64,000 nucleotides of DNA from Mycobacterium gordonae (lineage in GTDB: Bacteria > Actinomycetota > Actinomycetes > Mycobacteriales > Mycobacteriaceae), in assembly GCF_017086405.1 (NCBI RefSeq), contig NZ_CP070973.1, positions 5,674,739 through 5,738,738 on the forward strand, in the 5' to 3' direction. Numbering within the stretch: the first letter of the stretch is position 1; the number at the start of each line of letters is the position of its first letter. Positions 41,981 to 50,927 of this stretch are shown here, piece by piece. Both the position numbers and the translations under genes were made by a program. A model generated the notes under the pieces. The model was given only the letters and a program-made list of their open reading frames with translations, was not told the origin of the DNA and did no database searches.

Positions 41981-42820
41981 CTAGTCGTTCTGCAGGTAAC
42001 TCAGCAGACGCAGGATCTCCAGGTACAACCACACCAGCGTCACGGTCAGGCCCAGGGCAATGCCCCAAGCGGCCTTCTCCGGCGCACCCGCGCGGATCAT
42101 CTGGTCAGCCGCGTCGAAGTCGATGAGGAAGCTGAAAGCTGCGATACCGATGCATACCAACGAGAAGATGATCCCGACGGGGCCGGCGCTGCGCAGACCC
42201 AGACCCTCGCCGCCGCCGACGTGGAACATCGCCAGCACGAAGTTGCCGAGCATCAGCACCAGCACGCCGAACATCGCCGCGACCAGCATCCGGGTGAACT
42301 TCGGGGTCACCCGAATCGCACCGGTCTTGTAGACGACCAGCATGCCGAAGAACACCCCGAGCGTGCCGAGCACCGCCTCGCCGATCAGTACACCGGCATT
42401 GGCGGAGCCCACCGAGAAGTTGGCGAGCAGGAACGAGATGGCGCCCAGGAACAGACCCTCAAGCGCCGCGTAGCTGAGCACGATCGCCGGGTTGTCCTGC
42501 TTGCGACCGAACGTCGCGATCAACACCAGCGCCAGACCGCCGAACGCACCGACCATTGTCAGCGGCATCGCCAGCTTCAGGTTGGTCGCAACCAGGAAGT
42601 AGGAGACGATGGCGGTCGTCGACAGCATGGCCAGCGTCAGGCCGGTCTTGGTGACGACATCGTCGATGGTCAGCGGGCGCGAGACACGAGCCTCACGACC
42701 CTGCTGGTAGGGAGCGTAGGGGTCGGCCGGGTAGCCCGACTGCACGCCGGGGCCGAATTGCGCGTATCCGCCCGCCTGCTTGGGTAGCGAACGAAATACC
42801 GGGTTACTTGTCTCCCGCAC
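41981..42820 (-). CDS. Bax inhibitor-1 / YccA family membrane protein (Rv1072-type)
   Basis: A 279-residue integral membrane protein with seven hydrophobic helices after a polar Tyr/Gly/Pro-containing N terminus of about 60 residues. It has the BI-1 C-terminal features FLIDFDAADQMIR and WLYLEILRLLSYLQND. Bacterial members are pH-sensitive ion leak channels or modulators of membrane quality control; the mycobacterial role is unknown. GTG 42820 with AGAGGA eight bases upstream gives the VRETSNPVFRSLP start seen in M. tuberculosis. The 247 bp to echA9 is a divergent promoter region with no gene. Confidence 0.92.
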   Translation of the reverse strand: MRETSNPVFRSLPKQAGGYAQFGPGVQSGYPADPYAPYQQGREARVSRPLTIDDVVTKTGLTLAMLSTTAIVSYFLVATNLKLAMPLTMVGAFGGLALVLIATFGRKQDNPAIVLSYAALEGLFLGAISFLLANFSVGSANAGVLIGEAVLGTLGVFFGMLVVYKTGAIRVTPKFTRMLVAAMFGVLVLMLGNFVLAMFHVGGGEGLGLRSAGPVGIIFSLVCIGIAAFSFLIDFDAADQMIRAGAPEKAAWGIALGLTVTLVWLYLEILRLLSYLQND

Positions 42821-43067
42821 CGTCGGATCCTCTCTCAATGACTATGGCTTCGAACGTGCGAACAATCGCTCAACGAGTGGTGGTCCGCCCGAGTTCCCGG
42901 CGGAGCTGGCGTTTCGTGGTCAGTCAGGGACCCGTATAGCTCGCCCGGATCACCCTAAACCTTAGACCCGCGGGGATCGCCGGGCGAGTAACGATCTAGA
43001 TTGCTCGTCAAACTCATGGGCCAAGTGACCGGCTCCGAGCGGATTGCGGCGAAGGGGAGACGAACGC

Positions 43068-44129
43068 ATGACTGGGGTTGCTGAAGGGGCCGTGACAGGG
43101 GAATCCGACGAAGTCCTGACCCGCGTCGTCGACGGCGTCGGCTACGTGACGCTCAACCGGCCCAAGGCCATCAATTCGCTGAACCAGACGATGGTGGACC
43201 TGCTCAGCACCGTTCTGATCCGGTGGGGACGCGACGAGGCCGTGCGTGCGGTGGTGCTCACCGGGGCCGGTGAGCGCGGATTGTGCGCCGGCGGCGACGT
43301 GGTGGCCATCTATCGCAGCGCGCGCAAGGACGGGGCCGACGCGCGCCGCTTCTGGCGCGACGAGTACCTGATGAATGGTCTGATCGGCCGGTTCGCCAAG
43401 CCCTATGTTGCCGTGATGGACGGCATCGTGATGGGCGGTGGCGTCGGCGTCAGCGCCCACGCCAACACCCGCGTGGTGACGGACACCTCGAAGGTCGCGA
43501 TGCCCGAGGTCGGTATCGGGTTCATCCCCGACGTCGGCGGGATGTACCTGCTGTCCCGCGCCCCCGGTAAACTGGGCCTGCACGCGGCCCTCACCGGAGC
43601 GCCGTTCAACGGCGCCGACGCCATCGCGCTGGGATTCGCCGATCACTACGTGCCGCACAGCGAACTCGACGCGTTCACCGCGGCCGTCGCAGCCAACGGC
43701 GTGGAAGGTGCACTCGCCCGGCACGCAATCGAGCCCCCGCCGAGCGAGCTTGCGGCACAACGAGAATGGATCGACGAATGCTACTCGGCCGACAGTGTGA
43801 TCGACATTGTGGCGGCCTTGAGAGATCATGACGCCGGGCCGGCCAATGACGCCGCCGACCTGATCGCCACCCGCTCCCCCGTCGCCCTGTCGGTCACCTT
43901 CGAGGCGGTACGTCGCGCCACCGACCTCGAAACGCTGGAAGACGTTCTGGTACAGGACTATCGAGTCTCAAGCGCCTCGCTCCGCTCCCACGATCTGGTG
44001 GAAGGCATTCGCGCGCAACTGGTCGACAAGGACCGCAATCCGAAGTGGAAACCGGCATCGCTCGACGACGTCACGGTGGCCGACGTCGCGGCCTATTTCG
44101 CGCCCGTCGACGACGACCTGGAATTCTAG
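43068..44129 (+). CDS. echA9: Enoyl-CoA hydratase/isomerase family, 3-hydroxyisobutyryl-CoA hydrolase type (EchA9)
   Basis: A 353-residue crotonase-superfamily protein. CAGGDVVAIY and MDGIVMGGGVGVSAHA form the CoA-binding oxyanion hole; MPEVGIGFIPDVGG carries the catalytic Glu. The longer length (about 350) and the C-terminal extension with DLVEGIRAQLVDKDRNPKW are typical of 3-hydroxyisobutyryl-CoA hydrolases of valine degradation, not plain hydratases. ATG 43068 has GAAGGGGAG upstream. First gene of a compact operon: echA8 follows after 9 bp. Confidence 0.93.
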   Translation: MTGVAEGAVTGESDEVLTRVVDGVGYVTLNRPKAINSLNQTMVDLLSTVLIRWGRDEAVRAVVLTGAGERGLCAGGDVVAIYRSARKDGADARRFWRDEYLMNGLIGRFAKPYVAVMDGIVMGGGVGVSAHANTRVVTDTSKVAMPEVGIGFIPDVGGMYLLSRAPGKLGLHAALTGAPFNGADAIALGFADHYVPHSELDAFTAAVAANGVEGALARHAIEPPPSELAAQREWIDECYSADSVIDIVAALRDHDAGPANDAADLIATRSPVALSVTFEAVRRATDLETLEDVLVQDYRVSSASLRSHDLVEGIRAQLVDKDRNPKWKPASLDDVTVADVAAYFAPVDDDLEF

Positions 44130-44138
44130 GAGGAACGC

Positions 44139-44912
44139 ATGGCTTACGAAACCATTCTGGTCGAACGCGAGGAGCGGGTCGGCATCATCACGCTGAACCG
44201 ACCGACGGCGCTGAACGCACTGAACAGCCAGGTGATGAACGAAGTCACCAGCGCGGCAACAGAATTGGACGAAGACCCAGGCATTGGGGCGATCATCATC
44301 ACCGGTTCGGCCAAGGCGTTCGCCGCCGGTGCCGACATCAAGGAAATGGCGGGGCTGACGTTCGCCGACGCCTTCGGCGCTGATTTCTTCGCCCCTTGGA
44401 GCAGGCTGGCCGCGGTGCGCACGCCGACGATAGCGGCCGTCGCCGGGTACGCCCTGGGCGGTGGCTGCGAGTTGGCGATGATGTGCGATCTGCTGATCGC
44501 TGCCGACACCGCGAAATTCGGCCAACCGGAGATCAAGCTGGGCGTCATTCCCGGGATGGGCGGGTCGCAGCGGCTGACCAGGGCCATCGGCAAGGCCAAA
44601 GCGATGGATCTCATTCTCACCGGGCGCACCATCGACGCCGCGGAAGCCGAACGCAGCGGCCTGGTTTCGCGCCTGGTGCCCGCCGACGACCTGCTCACCG
44701 AAGCCAAAGCCGTGGCGACGACCATCTCGCAGATGTCGCTGCCGTCGGCCCAGATGGCCAAGGAGGCCGTCAACCGCGCCTTCGAATCGACGCTGGCCGA
44801 AGGGCTGCTCTACGAGCGCAGGCTGTTCCACTCGACATTCGCCACCGACGACCAGTCCGAGGGGATGACGGCCTTCATCGAGAAGCGCCCGCCCGACTTC
44901 ACCCACCGATGA
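44139..44912 (+). CDS. echA8: Enoyl-CoA hydratase (EchA8)
   Basis: A 257-residue short-chain enoyl-CoA hydratase (crotonase), the same length as M. tuberculosis EchA8. Oxyanion-hole segments are FAAGADIKEM and ALGGGCELAMMCD; the catalytic Glu is in FGQPEIKLGVIPGMGG. It hydrates 2-trans-enoyl-CoA in beta-oxidation. In M. tuberculosis EchA8 also binds the inhibitor NITD-916/spiro compound GSK951A-type ligands through a FabI-independent mycolate link, but that is family knowledge and not visible here. AGGAGG lies before ATG 44139. The stop overlaps the next gene as ATGA. Confidence 0.95.
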   Translation: MAYETILVEREERVGIITLNRPTALNALNSQVMNEVTSAATELDEDPGIGAIIITGSAKAFAAGADIKEMAGLTFADAFGADFFAPWSRLAAVRTPTIAAVAGYALGGGCELAMMCDLLIAADTAKFGQPEIKLGVIPGMGGSQRLTRAIGKAKAMDLILTGRTIDAAEAERSGLVSRLVPADDLLTEAKAVATTISQMSLPSAQMAKEAVNRAFESTLAEGLLYERRLFHSTFATDDQSEGMTAFIEKRPPDFTHR

Positions 44913-46651
44913 CCAAGACCCCGACCGCCGAAGCCGGCGAGCAGGACGCGGCGGAAACCACCGACGTCGCCGAAAATGCACCCTGGTGGCATCGGTATCG
45001 CGGCCGCTGGTGGGTCCGCCACTACACCTACACCGGGACCCTGGTCGGCCTGATCTTCGTGTGGTTGTCCCTCACCCCGTCACTGCTGCCGCGCGGTCCC
45101 TTGTTTCAGGGAGTGGTTAGCGGCTGCTCTGGGGCCATCGGCTACGGGCTGGGCGTGTTCGCCGTCTGGCTGGTCCGCTACATGCGCTCGCAGAACACCA
45201 GTCCCCCGGCGCCGCCATGGGTCTGGCCGCCGCTGATCCTGGTCGGCGCGATCGGGGTCGTCGTCATGGCGATCCGGTTCCACGTCTGGCAAGACCACGT
45301 GCGCGACATGATGGGCGTCGAGCACCTGAAGTGGTACGACTACCCGCTGACCGCGGCGCTCGGGGTGATTGTGCTGTTCTCGCTGGTCGAGATCGGCCAG
45401 CTCATCCGTCGGCTGGTCATTCTCCTGGTCAGACAGGTCGACCGGATCGCACCGTTTCGGGTGTCGGCCGCGATCGTGGTGGTCGGGCTGATCGTGCTCA
45501 CTATCAGCCTGCTCAACGGCGTCGTCCTCAAATTCGCGATGCGGTCGATGAACGGCAGCTTCGCCGCGGTCAACAACGAGATGGACCCTGGTTTCAGCGC
45601 ACCCAAGTCCAGGTTGCGATCGGGCGGGCCGGAGTCGCTGGTCTCGTGGGAGTCGCTGGGGCATCAGGGCCGGATCTTCGTCGAGGGCGGACCTCCGCTC
45701 AGCAAGCTGACCGCTTTCAACGGAACCCCGGCCATCGAACCGATCCGCGCTTACGCAGGACTGAAATCTGCCGAAGACATCGACGCGACGGCCGACCTCG
45801 CGGCCCGGGAGTTGTTGCGCACCGGTGGATTACAGCGTGCCGTCGTCGCGGTGGCCACCACCACCGGGACCGGCTGGATCAACGAGGCGGAAGCCTCGGC
45901 GCTGGAGTACATGTACAACGGCGACACCGCGATCGTGAGCATGCAGTACTCGTTCCTGCCCAGCTGGCTGTCGTTCCTGGTGGACAAGGAGAACGCGCGG
46001 CACGCCGGGCAGGCGCTGTTCGAGGCGGTCGACAAGCTGATCCGGCAGATGCCGGAGTTCAAACGGCCCAAGCTCGTCGTGTTCGGCGAGAGCCTGGGCT
46101 CGTTCGGCGGTGAGGCGCCCTTCATGAGCATCAACAACGTGCTGGCCCGAACCGACGGCGCCCTGTTCAGCGGGCCGACGTTCAACAACACCATCTGGAC
46201 GCAGCTGACGGCCAACCGCGACCCAGGTTCACCGGAGTGGTTGCCGATCTACGACGACGGCCGCAACGTCAGATTTGTCGCCCGCCCGGAGAACCTGGAC
46301 CGGCCGAAGGCGGCCTGGAACCACCCGCGAGTGGTGTATCTGCAGCACGCGTCCGACCCGATCGCCTGGTGGACGCCCGACCTGCTGTTCAGCAAGCCGG
46401 ACTGGCTGCGCGAGAAGCGGGGCTACGACGTGGTGCCCGAGATGCGCTGGTTTCCGCTGGTGACGTTTCTGCAGGTGTCTGCCGACATGGCGGTCGCCGT
46501 CGACGTACCCGACGGTCACGGTCACCGCTACGTCGCTAACTGCGCCGACGGCTGGGCCGCGGTGCTGTCTCCGCCGGGTTGGACGGCGGACAAGACAGCG
46601 AAGCTGCGGCCGCTGCTGCACGCGGACTCGACGGCCGGCACCTCGGGCTAG
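44909..46651 (+). CDS. Membrane-anchored alpha/beta hydrolase (Rv1069c-type, Abhydrolase_9)
   Basis: A 580-residue protein with four hydrophobic helices in residues 40-210 and an alpha/beta-hydrolase domain behind them. The nucleophile elbow is VVFGESLGSFGGEAPF (GxSxG). The conserved TTTGTGWINE and QYSFLPSWLSFLVD stretches and RVVYLQHASDPIAWW near the C terminus match the actinobacterial Abhydrolase_9 family of unknown substrate. ATG 44909 overlaps the echA8 stop by four bases, indicating coupling with the two crotonase genes and a likely role in acyl or ester metabolism at the membrane. Confidence 0.9.
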   Translation: MTKTPTAEAGEQDAAETTDVAENAPWWHRYRGRWWVRHYTYTGTLVGLIFVWLSLTPSLLPRGPLFQGVVSGCSGAIGYGLGVFAVWLVRYMRSQNTSPPAPPWVWPPLILVGAIGVVVMAIRFHVWQDHVRDMMGVEHLKWYDYPLTAALGVIVLFSLVEIGQLIRRLVILLVRQVDRIAPFRVSAAIVVVGLIVLTISLLNGVVLKFAMRSMNGSFAAVNNEMDPGFSAPKSRLRSGGPESLVSWESLGHQGRIFVEGGPPLSKLTAFNGTPAIEPIRAYAGLKSAEDIDATADLAARELLRTGGLQRAVVAVATTTGTGWINEAEASALEYMYNGDTAIVSMQYSFLPSWLSFLVDKENARHAGQALFEAVDKLIRQMPEFKRPKLVVFGESLGSFGGEAPFMSINNVLARTDGALFSGPTFNNTIWTQLTANRDPGSPEWLPIYDDGRNVRFVARPENLDRPKAAWNHPRVVYLQHASDPIAWWTPDLLFSKPDWLREKRGYDVVPEMRWFPLVTFLQVSADMAVAVDVPDGHGHRYVANCADGWAAVLSPPGWTADKTAKLRPLLHADSTAGTSG

Positions 46652-47312
46652 ACGCCGCAGCTCGACGCAATACGCAATTCCTCCGGCCACGGAGGAGCAC
46701 GCGGCGCGGGCGGTACCGGCGGCGACGGAACCCGAACGTCGGGAAGGGCGGACCTGACCGGCGCCGCCGACCGGCCCGACGTTCATGGTCGCCATTTCGG
46801 CTGGCGCAGTTGTCGGCCGGCCACGGATAAGCGCAAAGCGTGCCGTTGGTGGCGATTGCGTTGCGAACCATTATCTCCATCGACGCCCGTCGAGTTGCTG
46901 CCCGCTCATTCTAGAATTGCGTTCTGGGCAATCTCGACACAACCGCGTTATTGCTGATTCTTCGCACACCGGTGTAATTAGTATCGCAGATGTCGTCGGA
47001 ACGTCCCGCCATCACAGCTTCCGACGCCGACGCCGATGCCGCGCCGCCCATCCGGCCGGAGCGCCACACCAGCACCGTCGGCATCACCTGAACATCGACA
47101 CCCGGCCGACTCCGTGCGAAAAGCGTGCGCACCTATTCGCCAACTCTTATCGGCTACACCCGTTTCGCAATTTGCTTGGCAAAAAATCACCGCAGACGTA
47201 ATGTAATCCAGTTCACATCGCTCGACTATCCCGAGATCGAGCGGCGCAATACGCCGTGTTGACCGACCTTTGTCAAGCGATGCGGTGCATTCGCTGTCGA
47301 ACAGGAGACGAC
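46652..47312. other. 661-bp intergenic region before PE_PGRS (47313)
   Basis: No supported gene. A hairpin at 46679-46696 (TCCTCCG/CGGAGGA, 4-base loop) lies 27 bases after the preceding stop and probably ends the echA9 operon. The second half is AT-richer than average, as in other PE_PGRS upstream regions. The GTGCAC palindrome pairs and the 30-bp repeats seen upstream of the other PE_PGRS genes are absent. In H37Rv two PE_PGRS genes lie in this interval; only one is found here. Confidence 0.6.
46679..46696 (+). terminator. Hairpin after the echA9-echA8-Rv1069c operon
   Basis: TCCTCCG and CGGAGGA form a 7-bp stem around a GCCA loop, 27 bases after the last stop codon of the operon. There is no T-run. 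Confidence 0.5.
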
Positions 47313-49208
47313 ATGTCGTACTTGCTGGTGTCGCCCTCCGAACTGATGGCCGCGGCAGCCGACATGGCTGGTGTCGGCTCGATAGTCCGGGCGGCCGACA
47401 TCACCGCGCTGACTCCCACCACAGCACTGGCGACAGCCGCAAGCGACGAGGTGTCGGCAGCGATCGCGGCAATCTTCTCCTCCCACGGCCAGGCCTATCA
47501 GCAGGTCAGCGCGCAGGCCGCGCTGTTGCACCAACGGCTGGTAGCGGCGATCCGCATCGGTGCGGACGGCTACGCGCAAGCCGAGGCGACCAATGTCGAG
47601 CAGCTGCTTCAGACCCTCGTCAACGCCCCCTCGAGCCTGATCAATGCGCCCACCCAAGCGCTGCTGGGGCGTCCGCTGATCGGCAACGGCACCGATGGAA
47701 CCGCTTTCAACCCCAACGGCGGAGCCGGCGGCTTGCTGTATGGCAACGGCGGCAACGGCTATTCCGCGACCACGCCAGGAGTCGCCGGAGGCGCAGGCGG
47801 AGCGGCCGGACTGATCGGCGCCGGCGGGAACGGCGGCGCCGGCGGGGCCGGCGCCAACGGGGGGATCGGCGGCGCTGGGGGGTGGCTGTACGGCAACGGC
47901 GGCAACGGCGGCGCGGGCGGGGCCGGCACCTTGGGTGCGGTCGGCCTGGCCGGTGGAAACGGTGGCAACGGCGGTGCCGCGGGAGCGGCCGGACTCTTCG
48001 GTGACGGCGGCAGCGGCGGCATGGGTGGCGACGGAGGACAAGGCGGCGTGGGCGCTGGAACCGGTGCCGCGGCCGACGGCGCACTCGGCGGCAGTGCCGG
48101 CGCCGGCGGGGCGGGCGGAAACGGCGGCTCCATCCTCGGCCAGGGCGGACACGGCGGGACCGGAGGAGCCGGTGGACAAGGAGGGACCGGGGCCAACGGC
48201 ATCAATCAGAACGGTTTCGGTACCCAAGGCGGCAGCGGCGGCAGCGGCGGACATGGCGGAATCGGCGGCCGTGGCGGACAGGGCGGCGGACTCGTCGGCA
48301 ACGGCGGCACCGCCGGCGACGGCGGCGGTGGCGGAGCCGGCGGCGAGGCCGGCTTCGGCGCGTCAGGTTTCCGGGGCGGCAACGGCGGGGTCGGTGGCGA
48401 TGCCGGCAACGCGGGCGACGGCGGCGCCGGCGGCAGCGCGGGATGGCTGCACGGCCATGGCGGCGCGGGCGGTGCAGGTGGGGACGGCGGCGGCGCTGCG
48501 ATCGGCGGTCAAGCGGGCAGCGCACCAAGCGGCATGACATTCCCCGGAGCCGATGGTGGCAACGGCGGGAAGGGTGGCCAGGCAGGCAACGGTGGCGCCG
48601 GCGGACGCGGCGCCTGGCTGACAGGTAACGGTGGAGCCGGCGGCGGCGGTGGCGCCGGCGGGGCCGGCGGCGGCGGCGGTGGCGGCGGATTTGTCTCGCA
48701 GGGAACCGCTTCGGGTGGAGACGGCGGCATCGGAGGAGGCAGCGGAGCTGGCGGCCGTGGCGGCCACGGTGGAAGCGCGGGCATGCTGTCCGGCGACGGC
48801 GGCGTGGGCGGCGCCGGCGGAGACGCCCGCACCGGAGGCGAGGGTGGTCCCGCTGGGACCAGCGGCAACAACAACGTCGGCAACGTCGGCAACGGCGGTG
48901 ATGGTGGTAACGGCGGTGATGGCGGCAACGGCGGCACTGCCGGCTGGTTGGGCAATGGCGGCAACGGCGGCCGGGGCGGCCACGCCAGCGACGGCGGGCA
49001 AGACAGCTCCGGGCAAGGGTTTCCCGGCGCTGGCGCCGACGGCGGCCGCGGCGGAAGCGGTGGCGACGCCCAACTGATCGGCAGCGGCGGCAGCGGCGGC
49101 AACGGTGGCAACCTCGGCAACGGCGCAATCCCTGGTATCCAAGGACCGGGTGGGCCCGGCGGGAAGGGCGGGACGCTGTTCGGCTCCTCCGGCGCAGCCG
49201 GGCAGTAG
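47313..49208 (+). CDS. PE_PGRS protein
   Basis: A 631-residue PE_PGRS protein. The PE domain (MSYLLVSPSELMAAAADMAG to about residue 95) contains the YxxxE export motif as YAQAE. The linker INAPTQALLGRPLIGNG follows and GGxGGx repeats run to the C terminus (GPGGKGGTLFGSSGAAGQ). CAGGAGA before ATG 47313 supports the start. It corresponds in position to PE_PGRS19/20 of H37Rv but, being highly repetitive, it cannot be matched to either by reading. A hairpin follows directly after the stop. Confidence 0.93.
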   Translation: MSYLLVSPSELMAAAADMAGVGSIVRAADITALTPTTALATAASDEVSAAIAAIFSSHGQAYQQVSAQAALLHQRLVAAIRIGADGYAQAEATNVEQLLQTLVNAPSSLINAPTQALLGRPLIGNGTDGTAFNPNGGAGGLLYGNGGNGYSATTPGVAGGAGGAAGLIGAGGNGGAGGAGANGGIGGAGGWLYGNGGNGGAGGAGTLGAVGLAGGNGGNGGAAGAAGLFGDGGSGGMGGDGGQGGVGAGTGAAADGALGGSAGAGGAGGNGGSILGQGGHGGTGGAGGQGGTGANGINQNGFGTQGGSGGSGGHGGIGGRGGQGGGLVGNGGTAGDGGGGGAGGEAGFGASGFRGGNGGVGGDAGNAGDGGAGGSAGWLHGHGGAGGAGGDGGGAAIGGQAGSAPSGMTFPGADGGNGGKGGQAGNGGAGGRGAWLTGNGGAGGGGGAGGAGGGGGGGGFVSQGTASGGDGGIGGGSGAGGRGGHGGSAGMLSGDGGVGGAGGDARTGGEGGPAGTSGNNNVGNVGNGGDGGNGGDGGNGGTAGWLGNGGNGGRGGHASDGGQDSSGQGFPGAGADGGRGGSGGDAQLIGSGGSGGNGGNLGNGAIPGIQGPGGPGGKGGTLFGSSGAAGQ

Positions 49209-49233
49209 CCACCGGCCCAGGCCGAGCCGGTGG
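49209..49233 (+). terminator. Hairpin terminator after PE_PGRS
   Basis: CCACCGGC (49209-49216) and GCCGGTGG (49226-49233) form a perfect 8-bp stem with a 9-base loop immediately after the stop codon, between convergent genes. Confidence 0.6.
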
Positions 49234-49327
49234 ACTGTTGGGTGGTCTGCTCGGCTCGCCACCGGTCGATCCGTGCCTTCGACGACTCCAGGCAACCGAC
49301 ACCACCGGCGGTGCCGGCGGGCTGCGG

Positions 49328-49729
49328 CTAGTTCAGGACGGGCTCAACGGGCCGATCCGAATCCAGCACGCCCGCGGCAACCAGCGCGTGGTAACCGCCC
49401 ACGACATCGGTCGCGCGGTGCAGGCCGAGGTCCAGCAGCGCCGCTGCGGCCAGGCTCGAGGTATATCCCTCCGAACACAGGATCACCCATTCGACGTCGT
49501 CGCCGACAGCCTGCGGCAGCCGGGCGTCGCTGGTCGGGTCGCAGCGCCATTCCAGAACGTTGCGTTCGATCACCAACGCGCCGGGCACCTCGCCCTCGCG
49601 GGCCCGCTGGGCGGCCGGCCTGATGTCGACCAGCAGCGCTCCCCGCCGCACCGCTGCGGGCACCTGCTCGGCAGGCAGCCGGCGATAGCGCTCGCGGGCG
49701 GCCTGAAGGACCCGGTCGATCCTGCTCAT
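49328..49729 (-). CDS. Single-domain rhodanese-like protein (Rv1066-type)
   Basis: A 133-residue rhodanese domain with LVDIRPAAQRAREGEVPGA and the active-site loop VILCSEGYTSSLAA, in which Cys is the persulfide carrier. It may transfer sulfane sulfur to an acceptor such as cyanide, thiols or a metabolic protein. Its ATG overlaps the stop of the upstream cysteine dioxygenase by one base (TGATG), indicating a two-gene unit in cysteine-sulfur metabolism. Confidence 0.9.
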   Translation of the reverse strand: MSRIDRVLQAARERYRRLPAEQVPAAVRRGALLVDIRPAAQRAREGEVPGALVIERNVLEWRCDPTSDARLPQAVGDDVEWVILCSEGYTSSLAAAALLDLGLHRATDVVGGYHALVAAGVLDSDRPVEPVLN

Positions 49730-50292
49730 CACGGCCCTTCCGGTTGATCGGTCAATTCGGTGCGCTGGCGGCGCAGGGTGTTGCGCTCGGTGACGTCGTA
49801 GTACGACATGGCGGTCAGCGGCGGTGAGTAGGCGTGCACACTCAACGTCGGCGCCACCGGTGTCGGTGCCGTGACGGCCGCCGGGCGCGGAGCCCACACC
49901 ACGTCGTGCACCCAACCCAGCGGGAAACCTGCCTGGTCACCGGCATCCAGCCGACGCCGCCGCAACTGCCTTCCGTCCCAACGATATTCGTTGAGAGACC
50001 CGGACAGCACGGTCAAGGCTCCGAGCGACCCGCCGTGGTCGTGCAATTCGGTGGCGCGCCCAGGGACCCAGCTGATCAGCCAGATGTCGAGCTCCTCGTC
50101 GCCGTGGATGCGGGTGAACCACCGTTCGGTCTGTGGCACACCGCTTGCTGGCAGCAGGTGGTCGCAGCGCCCGCTGAGAACGTCGTCGGCGGCTTGGTCG
50201 GTGGCGTGCAGCAGATCGGGCACCCGCAGCCGGGTCGGTCCCGAGTTGGGGGCGAGCGGCGCGGGGTATGGACGAGCAAGGGCGATAGCCAT
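49729..50292 (-). CDS. Cysteine dioxygenase, type I (cupin)
   Basis: A 187-residue cupin with iron ligands in ELHDHGGSLGA (HxH) and GWVHDV (third His), and the GSLNEYRW block of bacterial cysteine dioxygenases. It oxidises cysteine to cysteine sulfinate with Fe(II) and O2. ATG 50292 has CGGAG eight bases upstream. It is coupled to the rhodanese gene, so the pair probably controls cysteine levels and its sulfur. The 116 bp to lpqV is a divergent promoter region. Confidence 0.9.
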   Translation of the reverse strand: MAIALARPYPAPLAPNSGPTRLRVPDLLHATDQAADDVLSGRCDHLLPASGVPQTERWFTRIHGDEELDIWLISWVPGRATELHDHGGSLGALTVLSGSLNEYRWDGRQLRRRRLDAGDQAGFPLGWVHDVVWAPRPAAVTAPTPVAPTLSVHAYSPPLTAMSYYDVTERNTLRRQRTELTDQPEGP

Positions 50293-50395
50293 GGAAGAAC
50301 TCCGAGGTGTCGAGCGGATTTGGGCAAGCGGCGGCGCGTCAGCGCCGACAACACTCGCAAAACCCGAACCGCACCATCACGCCGATAGTGTTGCA

Positions 50396-50401
50396 TAGAT
50401 T
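50396..50401 (+). promoter_or_regulatory. Putative -10 box of a leaderless promoter for lpqV
   Basis: TAGATT is followed by 7 nt and then GTG 50409. The same hexamer at the same distance precedes the FAD monooxygenase at 22397. It supports GTG 50409 as the translation and transcription start. Confidence 0.45.
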
Positions 50402-50408
50402 GGTACGC

Positions 50409-50834
50409 GTGCGCGGACACCGACGATGGCTAGTGCTGCTCGGCCCGCTGGCCTGGGCGGCCGCGCTCGCGGGCTGCTCGCACGGCGGCGACGGCGGCAA
50501 GACCACCTCGTCGCCGGCCCGATCCTCGACCGCACCCAGTTCGCTGCCCCCCGGCGCTATCGGCGTCTCCCCCGGCGGCGTCACTACCCGGGTGGACGCG
50601 CCCGCGGAGTCGACTGAAGAGGAGTATTTCCAGGCCTGCCACGCCGCGAAGCTGTGGATGGACGCGCACGGCGGCACCGGTGAGGCGCAGATCGAGCCGT
50701 ATCTGGCCATGGTCCAGACCTCCGGACCGGGCTTTGCGGGCAGCTGGAACAAGCGCTGGGCGGAGCTGGGCCCGGAGCGTCAGGCCGCGGTGATCGTGGC
50801 GGCACAGGCCGCCGGGCGGGGCGAGTGTGGTTGA
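50409..50834 (+). CDS. lpqV: Lipoprotein LpqV
   Basis: A 141-residue lipoprotein precursor. A basic VRGHRRW start and hydrophobic core lead to the lipobox ALAGC, predicting lipidation on Cys and anchoring outside the membrane. The mature part has a Ser/Thr-rich spacer and the conserved GGVTTRVDAPAESTEEEYFQACHAAKLWMDA, as in M. tuberculosis Rv1064c. Function is unknown. GTG 50409 is chosen over upstream codons because it begins the signal peptide and fits the TAGATT promoter spacing. Confidence 0.92.
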   Translation: MRGHRRWLVLLGPLAWAAALAGCSHGGDGGKTTSSPARSSTAPSSLPPGAIGVSPGGVTTRVDAPAESTEEEYFQACHAAKLWMDAHGGTGEAQIEPYLAMVQTSGPGFAGSWNKRWAELGPERQAAVIVAAQAAGRGECG

Positions 50835-50927
50835 TGATCGGCGCCCGGTTGTTAGCTTTGAAATCACGCCTGCCTAAAACTGTCGGCCGGTTCCAGTAGG
50901 CAACCGGTCGCCGAGCACAATCACCAT

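Noticed and set aside
44396..44908. Extension of the Rv1069c-type hydrolase upstream into echA8
   Set aside because: The added residues come from the wrong frame of echA8; ATG 44909 with the ATGA overlap gives a proper membrane-protein N terminus.
46652..47312. Possible remnant of a second PE_PGRS (GGCGG-like stretch near 46705-46760)
   Set aside because: The stretch is short, not in a consistent Gly-rich frame and lacks PE-domain sequence, so it is just GC-rich intergenic DNA on present evidence.
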